A stretch of DNA of 64,000 bases from Aromatoleum aromaticum EbN1 (GCF_000025965.1 NC_006513.1:4023400-4087399), one strand, 5' to 3'. Positions 39,225-49,233 are shown, counted from the first letter of the stretch. Numbers and translations are program-made. The notes: generated from the letters alone by a model not told the origin.

Positions 39225-39671
39225 TTTGCATTTATCATGGGGCACCTTTTGCCGGCTCATGTACACGCTTTACGGTATTTGCACCCCCTCCCCCCTTGCG
39301 TAAGATCGCACGGCTTGAAGCTATTAAAAAAACAGCAGGCCGATTTCCCGAGCTGCCGGTACAGGCGGCATCGCACACCGGAATCATGATGTCCGGATGA
39401 AGGTCGGGCGATGGGATTATCGAGCCGCATGATGACCGGCCTGCGGGTCGGACCGATTCGGGTGGAGGAGACAACCGGATCCCGGATGCCCACACTGCGG
39501 GTTTCCCTGAAATCGGCATTTATTTCGTTTGACCGCACCGGAAGCATGAAGCGCGAACGCGCCCGTGCGGCCGAGCGCGGTCGATGCGACGAGAGTGTGC
39601 GAGATGAGCGGCGAAAGACGAGTCGACCTCTCCTGTAACCGACGCCGCACAACCGTTCGAAAAGTGGGTAC
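39225..39671. other. Intergenic region between mnmC and the sensor kinase
   Basis: About 450 bp with lower GC than its neighbours in places (TTTATTTCG, TATTAAAAAAACAG). It probably holds the promoter of the two-component pair. A 75-codon frame at 39411-39638 (+) is open but has no recognisable character or RBS. No tRNA or repeat is visible. Confidence 0.5.
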
Positions 39672-42158
39672 TTGATGACCGGGAATAATCGGGCGGCACG
39701 GATCGCTCCCGCAAATGTAGACGCCGCCCTCGTCGACAGCACCGACCAGATGCTCGGCCTGCTGAGCTGCGACGGTACGGTGCTGCGGGCAAACCGGAGC
39801 CTCGTTGCGTTCTTCGACGTCCCGGCGGACGAAATCCTCGGAAAGCCGCTATGGTCGGCTCCGGGATGGGAGAAATGGGGGATCGGCGCGCTGAACATCA
39901 AGCGCGCGGTCAGGGAAGCCGCGGCGGGCAAGGCGAGTCATGTGCTCGGGATCCTTGCCGACGAGTCGAACAGGGGGCACAGCGCCGAGTTCGATCTCGA
40001 ACGGGTTGCCGAACATTTCGGCCTCGAGCCGTCGATCGCGTTGATGGGCCAGTTCGACGCTATCGGAAAACAGCTTTCGAGCGCTCGGGCGCTGCGCCTT
40101 TCCCAGCTTTACGGTGCGATCTCCGACACCAACAAGGCGGTGATGCGCAGTTCGGGGCCGGAGGAGGTGTATCGCGCAGTGTGCGACGCCTGCGTCCGCC
40201 ACTGCGGTTTCAAGCTCGCGTGGATCGGGCTTCACGATCCGCTGAGCGGTTACATCATCCCGGTCGAGGCCGCAGGCCCGGCCGCCTCCTACGTGGATGG
40301 CATCAGGACAGCGGTGAGTCCCGGCAACATGGAGCGTTACGCCCCTGCCGACCCGGCAGACCGCGACCTGGTGGCGTCGATCGTGCCGGACATCGCGGCG
40401 GATCCCAACCTCGCTGCGTGGCATGCCGCCGCAGCCGCTCACGGTCTGGCATGCCTCGTTTCCCTGCCACTGCAGCGCAACGGCGCGCTGTTCGGCACGC
40501 TCAACGTCTACGGCGGCAAGGCGCATCGTTTCGACGACGAATCAGTCGCGCTGCTCGAAGAGATGGCGGACAACGTTTCCTTTGCGCTCGACCATTTCGA
40601 CCGCGAGGCGCTGCGCTGCCAGACCGAAGCGGCGTTGCGGGCAAGCGAGGCCCGCCTGCAGGAAGCGCAGGCGGTCGGCCGGATCGGCGACTGGGAACTG
40701 GACCGCGAAAGCGGCGCGATGACGTGGTCGCCTGAACTCTTCCATCTCTTCGGACGCTCGCTGGAAATGGGCGCGCCAGACCTCGACGAAGCCCTCGCCT
40801 ACTATGAGCCGGACACGCGTGAACACACCCGCACCTGCTTCCGCGATGCGATGAACATCGGCGAGCGCTGCGAACTCGAACAGACGATCATCCTTCCGTC
40901 CGGCGCGGTGCACCACCATGCGACCCAGATCGTCCCGCTGAAGGACGCCGACGGGCGCGTGTACAAGCTGTTCGGCACCGTCCAGGACATCACCGAGCGC
41001 AAGCTCGCCGAACAGCAGCTTCGCCGCAAGACGCTCGAAATCGAGGACCTCTACCAGAACGCGCCGTGCGGCTACCAGTCGATCGACGCCGACGGCGTCA
41101 TCATCCGCATCAACGACACTGCGCTGGACTGGCTCGGCTACACGCGCGAGGAGGTCGTCGACAGGATGAGGATGATCGACATCCTGAGTCCCGACAGCCA
41201 GCCGATCTTTCTGGACCAGTTCCGGCGCCTGAAGGAAAGCGGCCGCTTGCAGAGCCTGGAACTCGAGCTGATCCGCAGCAACGGATCGAGGCTGCCGGTG
41301 CAGGTCGACTCGACGGCGATCCTCGATGCTGCCGGCCATTTCGTCGCGACTCGCACGATGTTGTCGGACAACTCGGCGCGCAAGCAGCTCGAGATCGAGC
41401 GCGTCGCACATGAAGCGCGCCTCGCCGAACTGTCGCGGCACATGGTCGACGTGCAGGAAAACGAACGACGCAAACTCGCCGGGGAACTCCATGACCGTGC
41501 GAGCCCGAACCTCGCTGCGCTGCAGCTGACGCTGTCGAACCTCGCGTGCGCGCTGCCGGCGTCGGTACTGGCCGAGTTCGAACCGATGCTCGGTGACGCC
41601 CAGGCCCTCCTGCTCGACACCGCCACCGGCATTCGGGAGATCTGCACGAACCTTCGCCCGGCGACGCTGGATTACGCCGGCCTGATCCCGGCGCTGCAGG
41701 ATTACGCGCAACAATTCACGCGCAGGACCGGCACCGCGGTACGCCTCGATCTGGCACCTCTGAAAACCCAGCTTCTGCCGAACGTTCAGTCACTGCTGTT
41801 CCGCATCGCCCAAGAAGCGCTGACGAACTGCGCCAAGCATGCCGATGCGGGAACGATTCACCTCCAGCTGGCGGAGACCGACGACGCCCTCATCCTGAAG
41901 ATTTCCGACGACGGAGTCGGCTTCGACTCCTGCCTGCTGGGCGAAAGCGGTTCCAAGCCCGGCCTCGGACTGATCACGATGAAGGAACGGGCGGAGTTCG
42001 CGGGCGGCCGCTTCACCATCACATCAAACCCTGAATCCGGAACGGAAATCACCGTGACCTTCGACCTTCATGCCCTGAACACCCTATGGAAAACACGCCA
42101 GCATCCTTCGCGACGCGCCAGCGACCGCCTGTTCCAGGCAGAACCGGGGACCTTATGA
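39672..42158 (+). CDS. Multi-PAS/GAF sensor histidine kinase, NarL-partner type (HisKA_3)
   Basis: 828 residues, apparently soluble. PAS (about 20-115), GAF (about 160-310, with a typical EEVYRAVCDACV start), PAS/PAC (about 330-445, ending GTVQDITERK), PAS/PAC (about 455-570), then HisKA_3 with His606 in ERRKLAGELHDRASPN. The HATPase has N-box AQEALTNCAKHADA, DDGVGFD and the G-box PGLGLITMKERAEFAGG. The residues after the phospho-His are RAS rather than the common E/D-containing form. The stop overlaps the ATG of the response regulator gene (ATGA), so they form a coupled pair. Confidence 0.92.
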   Translation: MMTGNNRAARIAPANVDAALVDSTDQMLGLLSCDGTVLRANRSLVAFFDVPADEILGKPLWSAPGWEKWGIGALNIKRAVREAAAGKASHVLGILADESNRGHSAEFDLERVAEHFGLEPSIALMGQFDAIGKQLSSARALRLSQLYGAISDTNKAVMRSSGPEEVYRAVCDACVRHCGFKLAWIGLHDPLSGYIIPVEAAGPAASYVDGIRTAVSPGNMERYAPADPADRDLVASIVPDIAADPNLAAWHAAAAAHGLACLVSLPLQRNGALFGTLNVYGGKAHRFDDESVALLEEMADNVSFALDHFDREALRCQTEAALRASEARLQEAQAVGRIGDWELDRESGAMTWSPELFHLFGRSLEMGAPDLDEALAYYEPDTREHTRTCFRDAMNIGERCELEQTIILPSGAVHHHATQIVPLKDADGRVYKLFGTVQDITERKLAEQQLRRKTLEIEDLYQNAPCGYQSIDADGVIIRINDTALDWLGYTREEVVDRMRMIDILSPDSQPIFLDQFRRLKESGRLQSLELELIRSNGSRLPVQVDSTAILDAAGHFVATRTMLSDNSARKQLEIERVAHEARLAELSRHMVDVQENERRKLAGELHDRASPNLAALQLTLSNLACALPASVLAEFEPMLGDAQALLLDTATGIREICTNLRPATLDYAGLIPALQDYAQQFTRRTGTAVRLDLAPLKTQLLPNVQSLLFRIAQEALTNCAKHADAGTIHLQLAETDDALILKISDDGVGFDSCLLGESGSKPGLGLITMKERAEFAGGRFTITSNPESGTEITVTFDLHALNTLWKTRQHPSRRASDRLFQAEPGTL

Positions 42159-42802
42159 CGATCCGCATCGTACTGGCCGACGACCACCAGATGTTTCGTC
42201 ACGCGCTGCGCGCCATGCTCGAGAAGGAGCCGGGAATCCGCATTGTCGGCGAAGCGAGCAACGGCGACGAACTGATCGACCTCATCAGCCACCAGCCGGT
42301 CGATATCGCGTGTGTCGATATCGGCATGCCGGGGATGAACGGCATCGAGGCGACGCGCCGCCTGCTCGCGATCCGCCCGCACGTGCGCGTGATCGGGCTC
42401 TCGGCATTCTCCGACCGCCAGTTCGTGCTCGACCTGCTCAACGCCGGCGCGACCGGCTACGTAACCAAGGCCGAGGCCGGCGAAGAGTTGTTGCGCGCGA
42501 TCCACACCGTGCAGCAATCCAAGACCTACCTCTGCCCCGACGTCGCCGCGACGGTCACCAACGCCCTGCTCGACAACGCGCCCAAGGACATCTCGGCGCC
42601 GCGCATCACTGCGCGCGAGCGCCAGGTGCTGCAGCTGATCGCCGAGGGCTACACCTCCACCCGCATCGCCGACCGCTTGCACCTGGCGCCGTCGACCGTC
42701 GAGGTGCACCGCCGCAACATCATGCGCAAGCTCGATCTGCACAGCGTCGCCGAACTGACGAAATACGCGATTCGCAGCGGGATAACGACCGTTTCGGGCT
42801 GA
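42155..42802 (+). CDS. NarL/LuxR-family response regulator
   Basis: 215 residues. Receiver domain with acidic pocket ADD (8-10), phospho-acceptor Asp55 in ACVDIGMPGMNG, Ser/Thr in GLSAF and Lys in VTKAE. A C-terminal LuxR-type helix-turn-helix (about 148-207: ITARERQVLQLIAEGYTSTRIADRLHLAPSTVEVH). Cognate of the upstream kinase by 4-bp overlap. Target genes unknown; the phasin gene lies 238 bp downstream on the same strand. Confidence 0.94.
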   Translation: MTIRIVLADDHQMFRHALRAMLEKEPGIRIVGEASNGDELIDLISHQPVDIACVDIGMPGMNGIEATRRLLAIRPHVRVIGLSAFSDRQFVLDLLNAGATGYVTKAEAGEELLRAIHTVQQSKTYLCPDVAATVTNALLDNAPKDISAPRITARERQVLQLIAEGYTSTRIADRLHLAPSTVEVHRRNIMRKLDLHSVAELTKYAIRSGITTVSG

Positions 42803-43040
42803 CTGGAGGTTGTTTTGCGCAGATTACCGGCTTTCGGGGACGCCAAACACGCCGATCTCCGTATATCCCCAAACTGGGTCAGCAAGTAGCATTCCTTCTG
42901 CCCGGAGCGATCGTCGTTTTATGCATTCGAACTCGACCCTCGACCCTCGAGATTGACGGAGGGCCAGGTGCGGAAAGAAGGGCGCCGGTTTCCCGAAAAA
43001 TTTGACGCCGGGCAACGAAGCTCGCTTCGGCGAGATCAGA

Positions 43041-43622
43041 ATGAATATGTTTTCAGGAACTCAAAACATGAATACTCTTCCTTCCGTACAGAAACTGACG
43101 CAGGCAGCAAACGGCAACCTCCAGGCTTTCCAGTCGTTCGCCGACATCGTCCTGAATGCGTCGGAGCGGCTCGTCGCGCTCAACATCGAGACGGCCCGCA
43201 CGCTGTGCAGCACCGCGACGGCGAACGCCGCCCCGTTGACGGCGAGCAATGACATGCGCGACCAGATCGCGGCGCGCATGGGTACGCAAGGCAAGATGTT
43301 CGAACAGGCCGCGGAATACTTCCGCAGCTTCAACGACGTTTGCGCCAAGACCCAGAGCGAGATCGCGGAGCTCAATACGCAGCGCCTGAACGAAGTGTCG
43401 GAATCGATGCACGAGCTGCTCGACAGCGTTGCCAAAACGGGCCCGACCGGCGCGGCCGACATCGTCGCCGCGATGAAGACCGCGATGAGCAATGCCAGCG
43501 CCACGTATGAGAACATGATCAAGACGACTCGCGACGTCACTGAATCGAACCTCGCTGCGGCCAGCAACGCCCTGCAGCCCATCGTGACTGCAACAACGAA
43601 GCAGACGCGCAAGGTCGCCTGA
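43041..43622 (+). CDS. Phasin family protein (PHA granule-associated)
   Basis: 193 residues, helical and amphipathic, with the Phasin_2 pattern (LTQAANGNLQAFQSFADIVL, then ASERLVALNIETART). It coats polyhydroxyalkanoate granules and controls their size. ATG 43041 has GAGATCAG upstream; an internal ATG at 43068 (MNTLPSVQKL) is a good alternative because family members often start there. No PHA synthase lies in the window. A strong terminator follows at 43701. Confidence 0.88.
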   Translation: MNMFSGTQNMNTLPSVQKLTQAANGNLQAFQSFADIVLNASERLVALNIETARTLCSTATANAAPLTASNDMRDQIAARMGTQGKMFEQAAEYFRSFNDVCAKTQSEIAELNTQRLNEVSESMHELLDSVAKTGPTGAADIVAAMKTAMSNASATYENMIKTTRDVTESNLAAASNALQPIVTATTKQTRKVA

Positions 43623-43700
43623 CCGGCAGCAGCCGGAAAGCGGAAAGAAATCCTCCGCAAGTCCCGGGGAACCCCCGGGTTGGGTACGAAATGACCCCCT

Positions 43701-43735
43701 CCCCGCGAAACCGTCCAGGTGCGCGGGGATTTTTT
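43701..43735 (+). terminator. Rho-independent terminator after the phasin gene
   Basis: CCCCGCG and CGCGGGG stem with a 14-nt loop, followed by ATTTTTT. Confidence 0.85.
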
Positions 43736-43841
43736 CGTTTCGCGCCTGCGCCTGCGCCTGCCGGTGTCGGTAAGGGAAGGGGCCGGGAGGGCGCCCTGCC
43801 CTGCGGCCGGAGCAGGAGGATCCTGCAGTCGACCGCTCCGC

Positions 43842-45239
43842 TCAGATGTAGCGGCCGATTCGCATCAGCACCCGTTCACGCCCCAGAACTTCGAGCACGG
43901 CGTCGATCGCCGGTGTCTGGGCGACCCCGAGCGTGGCGACGCGCAGCGGAATCGCGACCTGCGGCATTTTCAGGCTGTGCTCGGCCATCGTGTCCTTGAT
44001 CGCCTGGTTCAGCCCCGGTTTTTCCCATGCCACGTCGGCAAGACGCGCTTTCAGGCTTGCCAGCGCCGCCCTGCCTGCGTCGGTCAGGTGCTGTGCGAGC
44101 AGCTCATCGGACGGGTGGACTGCGACGCAGTAAAGTTCAGCGGCATCCGCGAGCTCGTTCAGGTTCGCGACCCGCTCCTTGTACAGCGCGACGACCGATT
44201 CGAGGCGCGGCCCGGCTTCCGGGTCGACGCCGCGCCGCGCGAGCCGGCTGGCGACATCCGCGGCGAGCCGGGCGTCGTCGCTGTGCTTGATGTAGTGCGC
44301 ATTGAGCCAGTTGAGCTTCTCGGTGTTGAACTGCGCAGCCGAAGGAGTGATGTGGTCGAGATCGAACCAGGTGACGAACTGTTCGCGCGTGAAGATTTCG
44401 TCGTCGCCATGACTCCACCCGAGACGCGCGAGATAGTTGATGACCGCCTCCGGCAGATAGCCGTCATCGAAGTACTGCATCACGCTGACCGCACCGTGGC
44501 GCTTCGACAGCTTCGTGCCGTCGTCGCCGAGGATCATCGACAGGTGCGCGTACAGCGGCACTTCCGCGCCGAGGGCTCGCAGGATGTTGATCTGGCGCGG
44601 CGTGTTGTTCACATGGTCGTCGCCGCGGATCACGTGCGTGATGCCCATGTCGCAGTCATCGACGACGACGCAGAAATTGTAGGTTGGCGTGCCGTCTGCG
44701 CGCGCGATGACGAGGTCGTCGAGTTCGGCATTCGCAATCTCGATGCGCCCTTTCACGAGGTCGTCCCACGCGACGACGCCCTCCACCGGATTGCGGAAGC
44801 GCACGACCGGCTCGACGCCCGCGGGCATCGCGGGCAGCACCTTGCCCGGCTCCGGTCGCCAGCGCCCGTCATAACGCGGCTTTTCGCCGCGCGCGCGCTG
44901 CTCTTCGCGCATGCGGTCGAGTTCCTCCGTGGATGCATAGCAGTGGTAGGCGCTGCCGGCGGCGAGCATCTCGCGGATCACCGCCTTGTAGCGGTCCATG
45001 CGCTGCATCTGGTAGAACGGCCCTTCGTCGGCGTCGAGCCCGAGCCAGCTCATGCCGTCGAGGATCGCCTGCACCGCTGCGGGCGTCGAGCGCGCGACGT
45101 CGGTGTCCTCGATACGCAGGATGAAGGTTCCGCCATGCCGGCGGGCGAATGCCCACGAGAACAGGGCGGTACGCGCTCCGCCGATATGGAGATAGCCGGT
45201 CGGGCTCGGGGCGAAACGGGTGCGAACGTTGGAAGCCAT
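43842..45239 (-). CDS. gltX: Glutamyl-tRNA synthetase
   Basis: 465 residues. Class I synthetase with HIGH-type motif [19 protein letters not shown] at the N-terminus and KMSKS-type motif [13 protein letters not shown] at about 240. The GluRS-specific insertion [19 protein letters not shown] and the C-terminal anticodon-binding helical domain are present. Length is typical. Two tRNA-Val genes lie upstream on the same strand, separated by a terminator. Confidence 0.97.
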   Translation of the reverse strand: MASNVRTRFAPSPTGYLHIGGARTALFSWAFARRHGGTFILRIEDTDVARSTPAAVQAILDGMSWLGLDADEGPFYQMQRMDRYKAVIREMLAAGSAYHCYASTEELDRMREEQRARGEKPRYDGRWRPEPGKVLPAMPAGVEPVVRFRNPVEGVVAWDDLVKGRIEIANAELDDLVIARADGTPTYNFCVVVDDCDMGITHVIRGDDHVNNTPRQINILRALGAEVPLYAHLSMILGDDGTKLSKRHGAVSVMQYFDDGYLPEAVINYLARLGWSHGDDEIFTREQFVTWFDLDHITPSAAQFNTEKLNWLNAHYIKHSDDARLAADVASRLARRGVDPEAGPRLESVVALYKERVANLNELADAAELYCVAVHPSDELLAQHLTDAGRAALASLKARLADVAWEKPGLNQAIKDTMAEHSLKMPQVAIPLRVATLGVAQTPAIDAVLEVLGRERVLMRIGRYI

Positions 45240-45340
45240 GGGGATAGGGGCGCGGAGCCGGGTCGAAAGTTCTGGATTCTACGCCTTCGCCCGGACGTCC
45301 CCTGTCGTGACGGGACTACGGCGGGCGGAGGCATAAAAAC

Positions 45341-45369
45341 AAAAACCCCGAAGCCGGGCAGCTTCAGGG
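45341..45369 (-). terminator. Rho-independent terminator of the tRNA-Val genes
   Basis: On the minus strand CCCTGAAG and CTTCGGGG pair (one G-U) around an 8-nt loop, followed by TTTTT. It directly follows the second tRNA-Val. Confidence 0.85.
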
Positions 45370-45376
45370 TCGTGTC

Positions 45377-45451
45377 TGGTGGGCGGTACTGGGATCGAAC
45401 CAGTGACCCCTGCCGTGTGAAGGCAGTGCTCTACCGCTGAGCTAACCGCCC
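45377..45451 (-). tRNA. tRNA-Val (anticodon CAC)
   Basis: 75 nt with encoded CCA. Acceptor GGGCGGT/ACCGCCC, anticodon stem CTGCC/GGCAG with loop TTCACAC (anticodon CAC), T-arm CTGGTTCGATCCCAG. Identical to the copy at 45480-45554 and separated from it by 28 bp. Confidence 0.96.
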
Positions 45452-45479
45452 CGGGGGCTGCGGTGTCTTCGCCGGAAAC

Positions 45480-45554
45480 TGGTGGGCGGTACTGGGATCG
45501 AACCAGTGACCCCTGCCGTGTGAAGGCAGTGCTCTACCGCTGAGCTAACCGCCC
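45480..45554 (-). tRNA. tRNA-Val (anticodon CAC), second copy
   Basis: Same 75-nt sequence as 45377-45451. This is the promoter-proximal copy of the pair on the minus strand. Confidence 0.96.
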
Positions 45555-45650
45555 GTCGGCGAAGAGCGCGAATTGTAGAAGGAGCCCCCTGCCGCGTCAA
45601 GGCGACAATCACGGCAAATCGGGCCCCTGTCCTGCCGCCCCGGACCCTGG

Positions 45651-46121
45651 CTATGCTGCCTTCGACAGCGTCGGACGGCGTGCCTCCATTTTCTCGGCAA
45701 TCGGGCGCAGGTCGCATTTTTCCTCGACGAGTTTCGGAAACAGCTCCTCTTCTTCCTCTTTCACATGGTGTTTGACATATTCGCCGAGCACCGTGACTTT
45801 GGCATCGAACAGTTCGTCGTCAGGGCCCATCGACTCGATCTGCGCGATCAGGTCCTTCGCGGCGGCGTGCTCGACTTTCGCCTCGTCGAGCAGATCGCCG
45901 AACTTCCCGGGGTCGATTTCCCGCACCGCGGGATAGAACAGCTCTTCCTCGAGCGTTGCGTGGACCGTCAGTTCATTACAGACGGTGCGGGCGATCCCGG
46001 CTTTCTCCTCGCTCGTCTTCGCCTTTTCGAAGTCGCCGAAGAGCTTGTTGACCTTGCGGTGATCCTCGAGCAGGGCGCCGAGGGCGTCCTTGAGACCGGT
46101 GGGCAGGCTCGACTTGTTCAT
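45651..46121 (-). CDS. Hemerythrin HHE-domain protein
   Basis: 156 residues, four-helix bundle expected to bind a di-iron centre. Candidate ligands: His21 (LLEDHRKVN), His54 and Glu58 (TVHATLEEE), His85 (KVEHAAAKD), His118/His119 and Glu123 (YVKHHVKEEEEELF). ATG 46121 (MNKSSLPTGL) has GGAGAAC upstream. Single-domain proteins of this class sense or buffer O2, NO or iron. Strong Glu-rich C-terminal helix; no obvious operon partner. About 180 bp upstream hold no gene. Confidence 0.9.
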   Translation of the reverse strand: MNKSSLPTGLKDALGALLEDHRKVNKLFGDFEKAKTSEEKAGIARTVCNELTVHATLEEELFYPAVREIDPGKFGDLLDEAKVEHAAAKDLIAQIESMGPDDELFDAKVTVLGEYVKHHVKEEEEELFPKLVEEKCDLRPIAEKMEARRPTLSKAA

Positions 46122-46300
46122 GCTGTTCTCCTCGATCGGATTGATGAAGCGGCCGCGAAGACCGCGGCGGGATCGACCCGGAAGGTCGTCACCGAAAGCC
46201 CGGATCGGTCCCCTTGCGCCACTGGCCCGGGAACGATCCGCAGCCGATGGAGCAAGGGCCGGTCCCGCGGCAGCGGAAGGCTGCCGGCGTCCGGTCAATG

Positions 46301-46774
46301 TCATATCGGCTTGGCGACCATGAGGTAAAAGATACCGACGAATGCAAGAAATGCCGGCACGCCGAGCGCGAACCACGCGCGGAACAGTCGCCAGTAGCGG
46401 GGCGGGAGCAGCGGACGAGCGTTTTCCGCCGCTTCGACGGCGACGTCACGCAGGCGGATCTGGATCACGACGACGGGAAGCCAGCACGCGACCGCGAGCA
46501 CGTACAGCACGAGCGACCAGGCAATCCAGCGGCTGTCGAGCGGGACGTCGGCCAGCGCGGTCAGCCAGAATCCGGTCAGCGGCTGCAGCACGACGGTAGT
46601 GCCGGTGAACAGCCAGTCGCCGACGACGACGCTGCGCGTGACCGACGCGGCGACGAGCGGATTGCGTTCGAGGCTCGCGCGCAGCAGGTAGAACGCGCTG
46701 CCGATGCCGGTGCCGAACAGCACCGTCGACGACAGGATGTGCACCCACTTGACGATCAGGTACTGGTATTCCAC
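46301..46774 (-). CDS. DUF2269-type integral membrane protein
   Basis: 157 residues with four hydrophobic helices (KWVHILSSTVLFGTGIGSAF; WLFTGTTVVLQPLTGFWLTA; WSLVLYVLAVACWLPVVVIQ; FALGVPAFLAFVGIFYLMV). GTG 46774 (VEYQYLIVKWVHI) is chosen because it begins the conserved YLIVKWVHILS and overlaps the preceding gene by 19 bp, an operon pair often seen with NAD-binding/DoxX-like proteins. Function unknown. Confidence 0.8.
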   Translation of the reverse strand: MEYQYLIVKWVHILSSTVLFGTGIGSAFYLLRASLERNPLVAASVTRSVVVGDWLFTGTTVVLQPLTGFWLTALADVPLDSRWIAWSLVLYVLAVACWLPVVVIQIRLRDVAVEAAENARPLLPPRYWRLFRAWFALGVPAFLAFVGIFYLMVAKPI

Positions 46775-48063
46775 CGGTGCGATTCCAGTTCGTACAGCAG
46801 CCAGATTGCGGCAAGCATCGGCAGGTTCTTCGATACCGGGCCATACGGGTGGAGCCAGAACTCGGGGAGCTTCCAGCTGATGATCGCGGTATAGGCGAGG
46901 ATCAGGCCCGCCTGCACGACGAGCACCGCTGCGCGCCCTCGCCCGGCAAGCATCAGCACGCCAAGCGCGAGGTCGAGCAGCGCGGCGCCGTACAGTGCCG
47001 CCGAACGCAGCGCTTCCGGCACGCCGGCCCGCGCGAGCAGCGCATGGCTCTCGGCGACCGGGAAGACGCCGAGCGAGACGATGCCGGTCAGGATCCAGAC
47101 GAACGCAAGGCTCGCCCGCAGCACCGGCAGCAGCCATTGCAGCTGCACGCCGAGGCGCGCCGCGCCGGCCTCGCGACGCGGGATGAAGTCCTCGACCCCG
47201 CGCGGCTCGCGGCCAAGCAGCCGGCGCATCATCGACGGGTCGGCAGTGTTGCCCCGCCGCAGCATCGCAAGCGCCTCGACGTCGAGCAGCGCGCCGGGCA
47301 GCATCGAGGCGACTTTTGCCGCACTGTCGGTCAGCACATCGGGCACCGGGATGAAATGGGGCGGACGCGCGATGCCGAGCGCCTGGCGCAGCGCCGCGAG
47401 AAACTCGCGCAGCGTCAGCGCATGCGGGCCGACTGCGGCGATGCGCGGGTTGTCCGGCAGCTCGCCGTCGACCAGCCGCACGACGAGTTCGACCAGATCG
47501 TCGATATGCACCGGCTGCACCCGCTGGTCGCCGCGTCCCGGCAGCGGGATCAGCGGCAGCGACGCGAGCACGCCGAAAAGCCGCGCGCTCGTGCCGCCGG
47601 CCCCATACACCAGCGAAGGCTGCACGATCGCGGCCGCAACGGGCAGCCCGAGCAGCACTTCGTCGGCGGCGCGCTTGCTCAGGTGGTAGCCGCTTTGCGC
47701 ATGCTCGTCCGCACCGAGCGCGGAAATCTGGATCACCCGCTTCACGCCGGCTTGCGCGCACGCCGAGAACAGCGCCGCCGGCGCCTGCCGATGCAGCAGG
47801 TCGAACGTCTGCCCCCCGCTTTCACGCAGAATGCCGACCGCGTTGATGACGACGTCGATTCCGCCGAGCATCGGCAGCCAGTCGGCGCTGCGCGTCGCGC
47901 GCCTGAAATCGATTGCAGCATAGTCGAACGCGCCGGCGGTCGAGCGGGTGCGGGCGCTGGCCGGGTCGCGCACGGCAAGGGTCAGCCGGTGGCCTTCGCG
48001 TGCGAAGCGGGTGGCGAAATGGCTGCCGAGGAATCCGGTTCCGCCGGTGATCAGGATGTTCAT
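46756..48063 (-). CDS. NAD(P)-binding epimerase-like protein with C-terminal DoxX-like membrane domain
   Basis: 435 residues. An N-terminal Rossmann domain (MNILITGGTGFLGSHFATRF) of the atypical SDR/complex I NDUFA9-like type (about 1-290, with VINAVGIL and the HLSKRAADE active-site-like Tyr-x-x-x-Lys region: GYHLSK). A C-terminal hydrophobic part (about 305-430) has four helices of DoxX-like character. ATG 48063 follows an AGGAGAAGC RBS. Coupled to the DUF2269-type gene. Substrate unknown. Confidence 0.82.
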   Translation of the reverse strand: MNILITGGTGFLGSHFATRFAREGHRLTLAVRDPASARTRSTAGAFDYAAIDFRRATRSADWLPMLGGIDVVINAVGILRESGGQTFDLLHRQAPAALFSACAQAGVKRVIQISALGADEHAQSGYHLSKRAADEVLLGLPVAAAIVQPSLVYGAGGTSARLFGVLASLPLIPLPGRGDQRVQPVHIDDLVELVVRLVDGELPDNPRIAAVGPHALTLREFLAALRQALGIARPPHFIPVPDVLTDSAAKVASMLPGALLDVEALAMLRRGNTADPSMMRRLLGREPRGVEDFIPRREAGAARLGVQLQWLLPVLRASLAFVWILTGIVSLGVFPVAESHALLARAGVPEALRSAALYGAALLDLALGVLMLAGRGRAAVLVVQAGLILAYTAIISWKLPEFWLHPYGPVSKNLPMLAAIWLLYELESHRWNTST

Positions 48064-48158
48064 CGTGCTTCTCCTGCACGCGGGCTTCGCGCTTGCATGC
48101 GCCTGGCACAAAGCCGGGCTCCCGCCCTTCTCCATTATCCAGACTGACGGAGCGAACA

Positions 48159-48644
48159 ATGATCGACTGGCTGCGCGTGCTGCGCCGCGCCCTTGTTTCC
48201 GGAAGCGGTGCGGGGATCGTCTCGCTGGTCGCGCTCGCCTGCGGCGGCCAGCGCGACTGTCGCAGCGTGTTCGCGCCGGTCAATGCGGTCAGTCACTGGA
48301 TCTGGCGCAGCGTCGCGCTGGGCCAGCAGGAACCTTCCCTGCGATATACGCTCCCGGGCGCCGGCATCCACCACGCGATGTCGATCCTGTGGGCGCTGCT
48401 GTTCGAGGAACGCATCGCCCGCGCCGGATCGCGGAGCGGTCCATTGCGCACGATCGCCACCGCACTCGGCGTGTCGGCCGCCGCATGCTTTGTCGATCTG
48501 CGTCTGACGCCGGAACGGCTGACGCCCGGGTTCGAACGCCGCCTGAGTCCGGAATCGCTGACCGTGGTCTATCTCGCGTTCGCGCTGGGCCTAGCGTTGC
48601 CGTCCATCATCGAAATGCAGCACAGCGACCGGCGGCGTCGATAA
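48159..48644 (+). CDS. Hypothetical inner-membrane protein
   Basis: 161 residues with about four hydrophobic segments (VSGSGAGIVSLVALACGG; IHHAMSILWALLFEERI; IATALGVSAAACFVDL; VYLAFALGLALPSII). Loosely reminiscent of YagU/DUF1440 membrane proteins. ATG 48159 has CGGAGCG 6 nt upstream. It is divergent from the SDR gene with a 95-bp gap. No function can be assigned. Confidence 0.65.
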   Translation: MIDWLRVLRRALVSGSGAGIVSLVALACGGQRDCRSVFAPVNAVSHWIWRSVALGQQEPSLRYTLPGAGIHHAMSILWALLFEERIARAGSRSGPLRTIATALGVSAAACFVDLRLTPERLTPGFERRLSPESLTVVYLAFALGLALPSIIEMQHSDRRRR

Positions 48645-48723
48645 CCGGCATTCCGTGGCGCTTGGCGAGGCACCGCAATTGCTCGACCGGGGTACGACGC
48701 GGAGCCGTGCGACAACGGGATAC

Positions 48724-49233
48724 ATGATGAAGATGGAACCGATCGAAGATATTGCAGCATTCATGAAGCAGAACGGCCTCGTGCTGGTGACTGCCGAATC
48801 CTGCACCGCGGGGTTGATCGCGGCACGCCTGGCGGACGTCCCGGGCGCCGGCGCGCTGCTCGACTGTGCTTACGTGGTCTATTCGTGCGAAGCGAAGGAG
48901 CAGTGCCTCGGCGTGAAGCGGGAGACGATCGAGCGCTTCAACCTGACGAGCGAAGAGGTCGCGCGCGAAATGGCTGAAGGAGCGCTGGAAAAAAGCGCCG
49001 CGAACCTCGCGATCTCGAATACCGGAGTGGCCGAAGCAGTCGACGATGAAACTCCGCCCGGAACCCAGTGCTTCGCGTGGGCGTTCCGCACCGGCCAAAA
49101 CGACGACGGTTCGGCGATATTCAGCGAAACGCATCGTTTTTCCGGCGGTCGCAACGAAGTCAGGGATGCGGGCGCACACTATGCGCTGATGCGCGTACCG
49201 TATTATTTCGCCCGCCTGCACGAATCGTCCTGA
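48724..49233 (+). CDS. CinA C-terminal-type nicotinamide-nucleotide amidohydrolase-like protein
   Basis: 169 residues, the stand-alone CinA C-terminal domain (PncC/YgaD type) that deamidates NMN in pyridine nucleotide salvage. Family motif LVTAESCTAGLIAARLADVPGAG, then VVYSCEAKEQCLGV, AREMAEGAL and ISNTGVAE. The usual VTGIAGP-type active-site loop reads ISNTGVAEAVDDETPPGT, so the family is clear but the loop is divergent and activity is uncertain. ATG 48724 or 48727. Confidence 0.8.
   Translation: MMKMEPIEDIAAFMKQNGLVLVTAESCTAGLIAARLADVPGAGALLDCAYVVYSCEAKEQCLGVKRETIERFNLTSEEVAREMAEGALEKSAANLAISNTGVAEAVDDETPPGTQCFAWAFRTGQNDDGSAIFSETHRFSGGRNEVRDAGAHYALMRVPYYFARLHESS

Noticed and set aside
45442-45717. 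91-codon minus frame over the tRNA-Val pair
   Set aside because: It overlaps a tRNA gene (typical SSAVEHCLHTAGVTGSIPVPPT shadow translation produced by tRNA sequence) and has no support.
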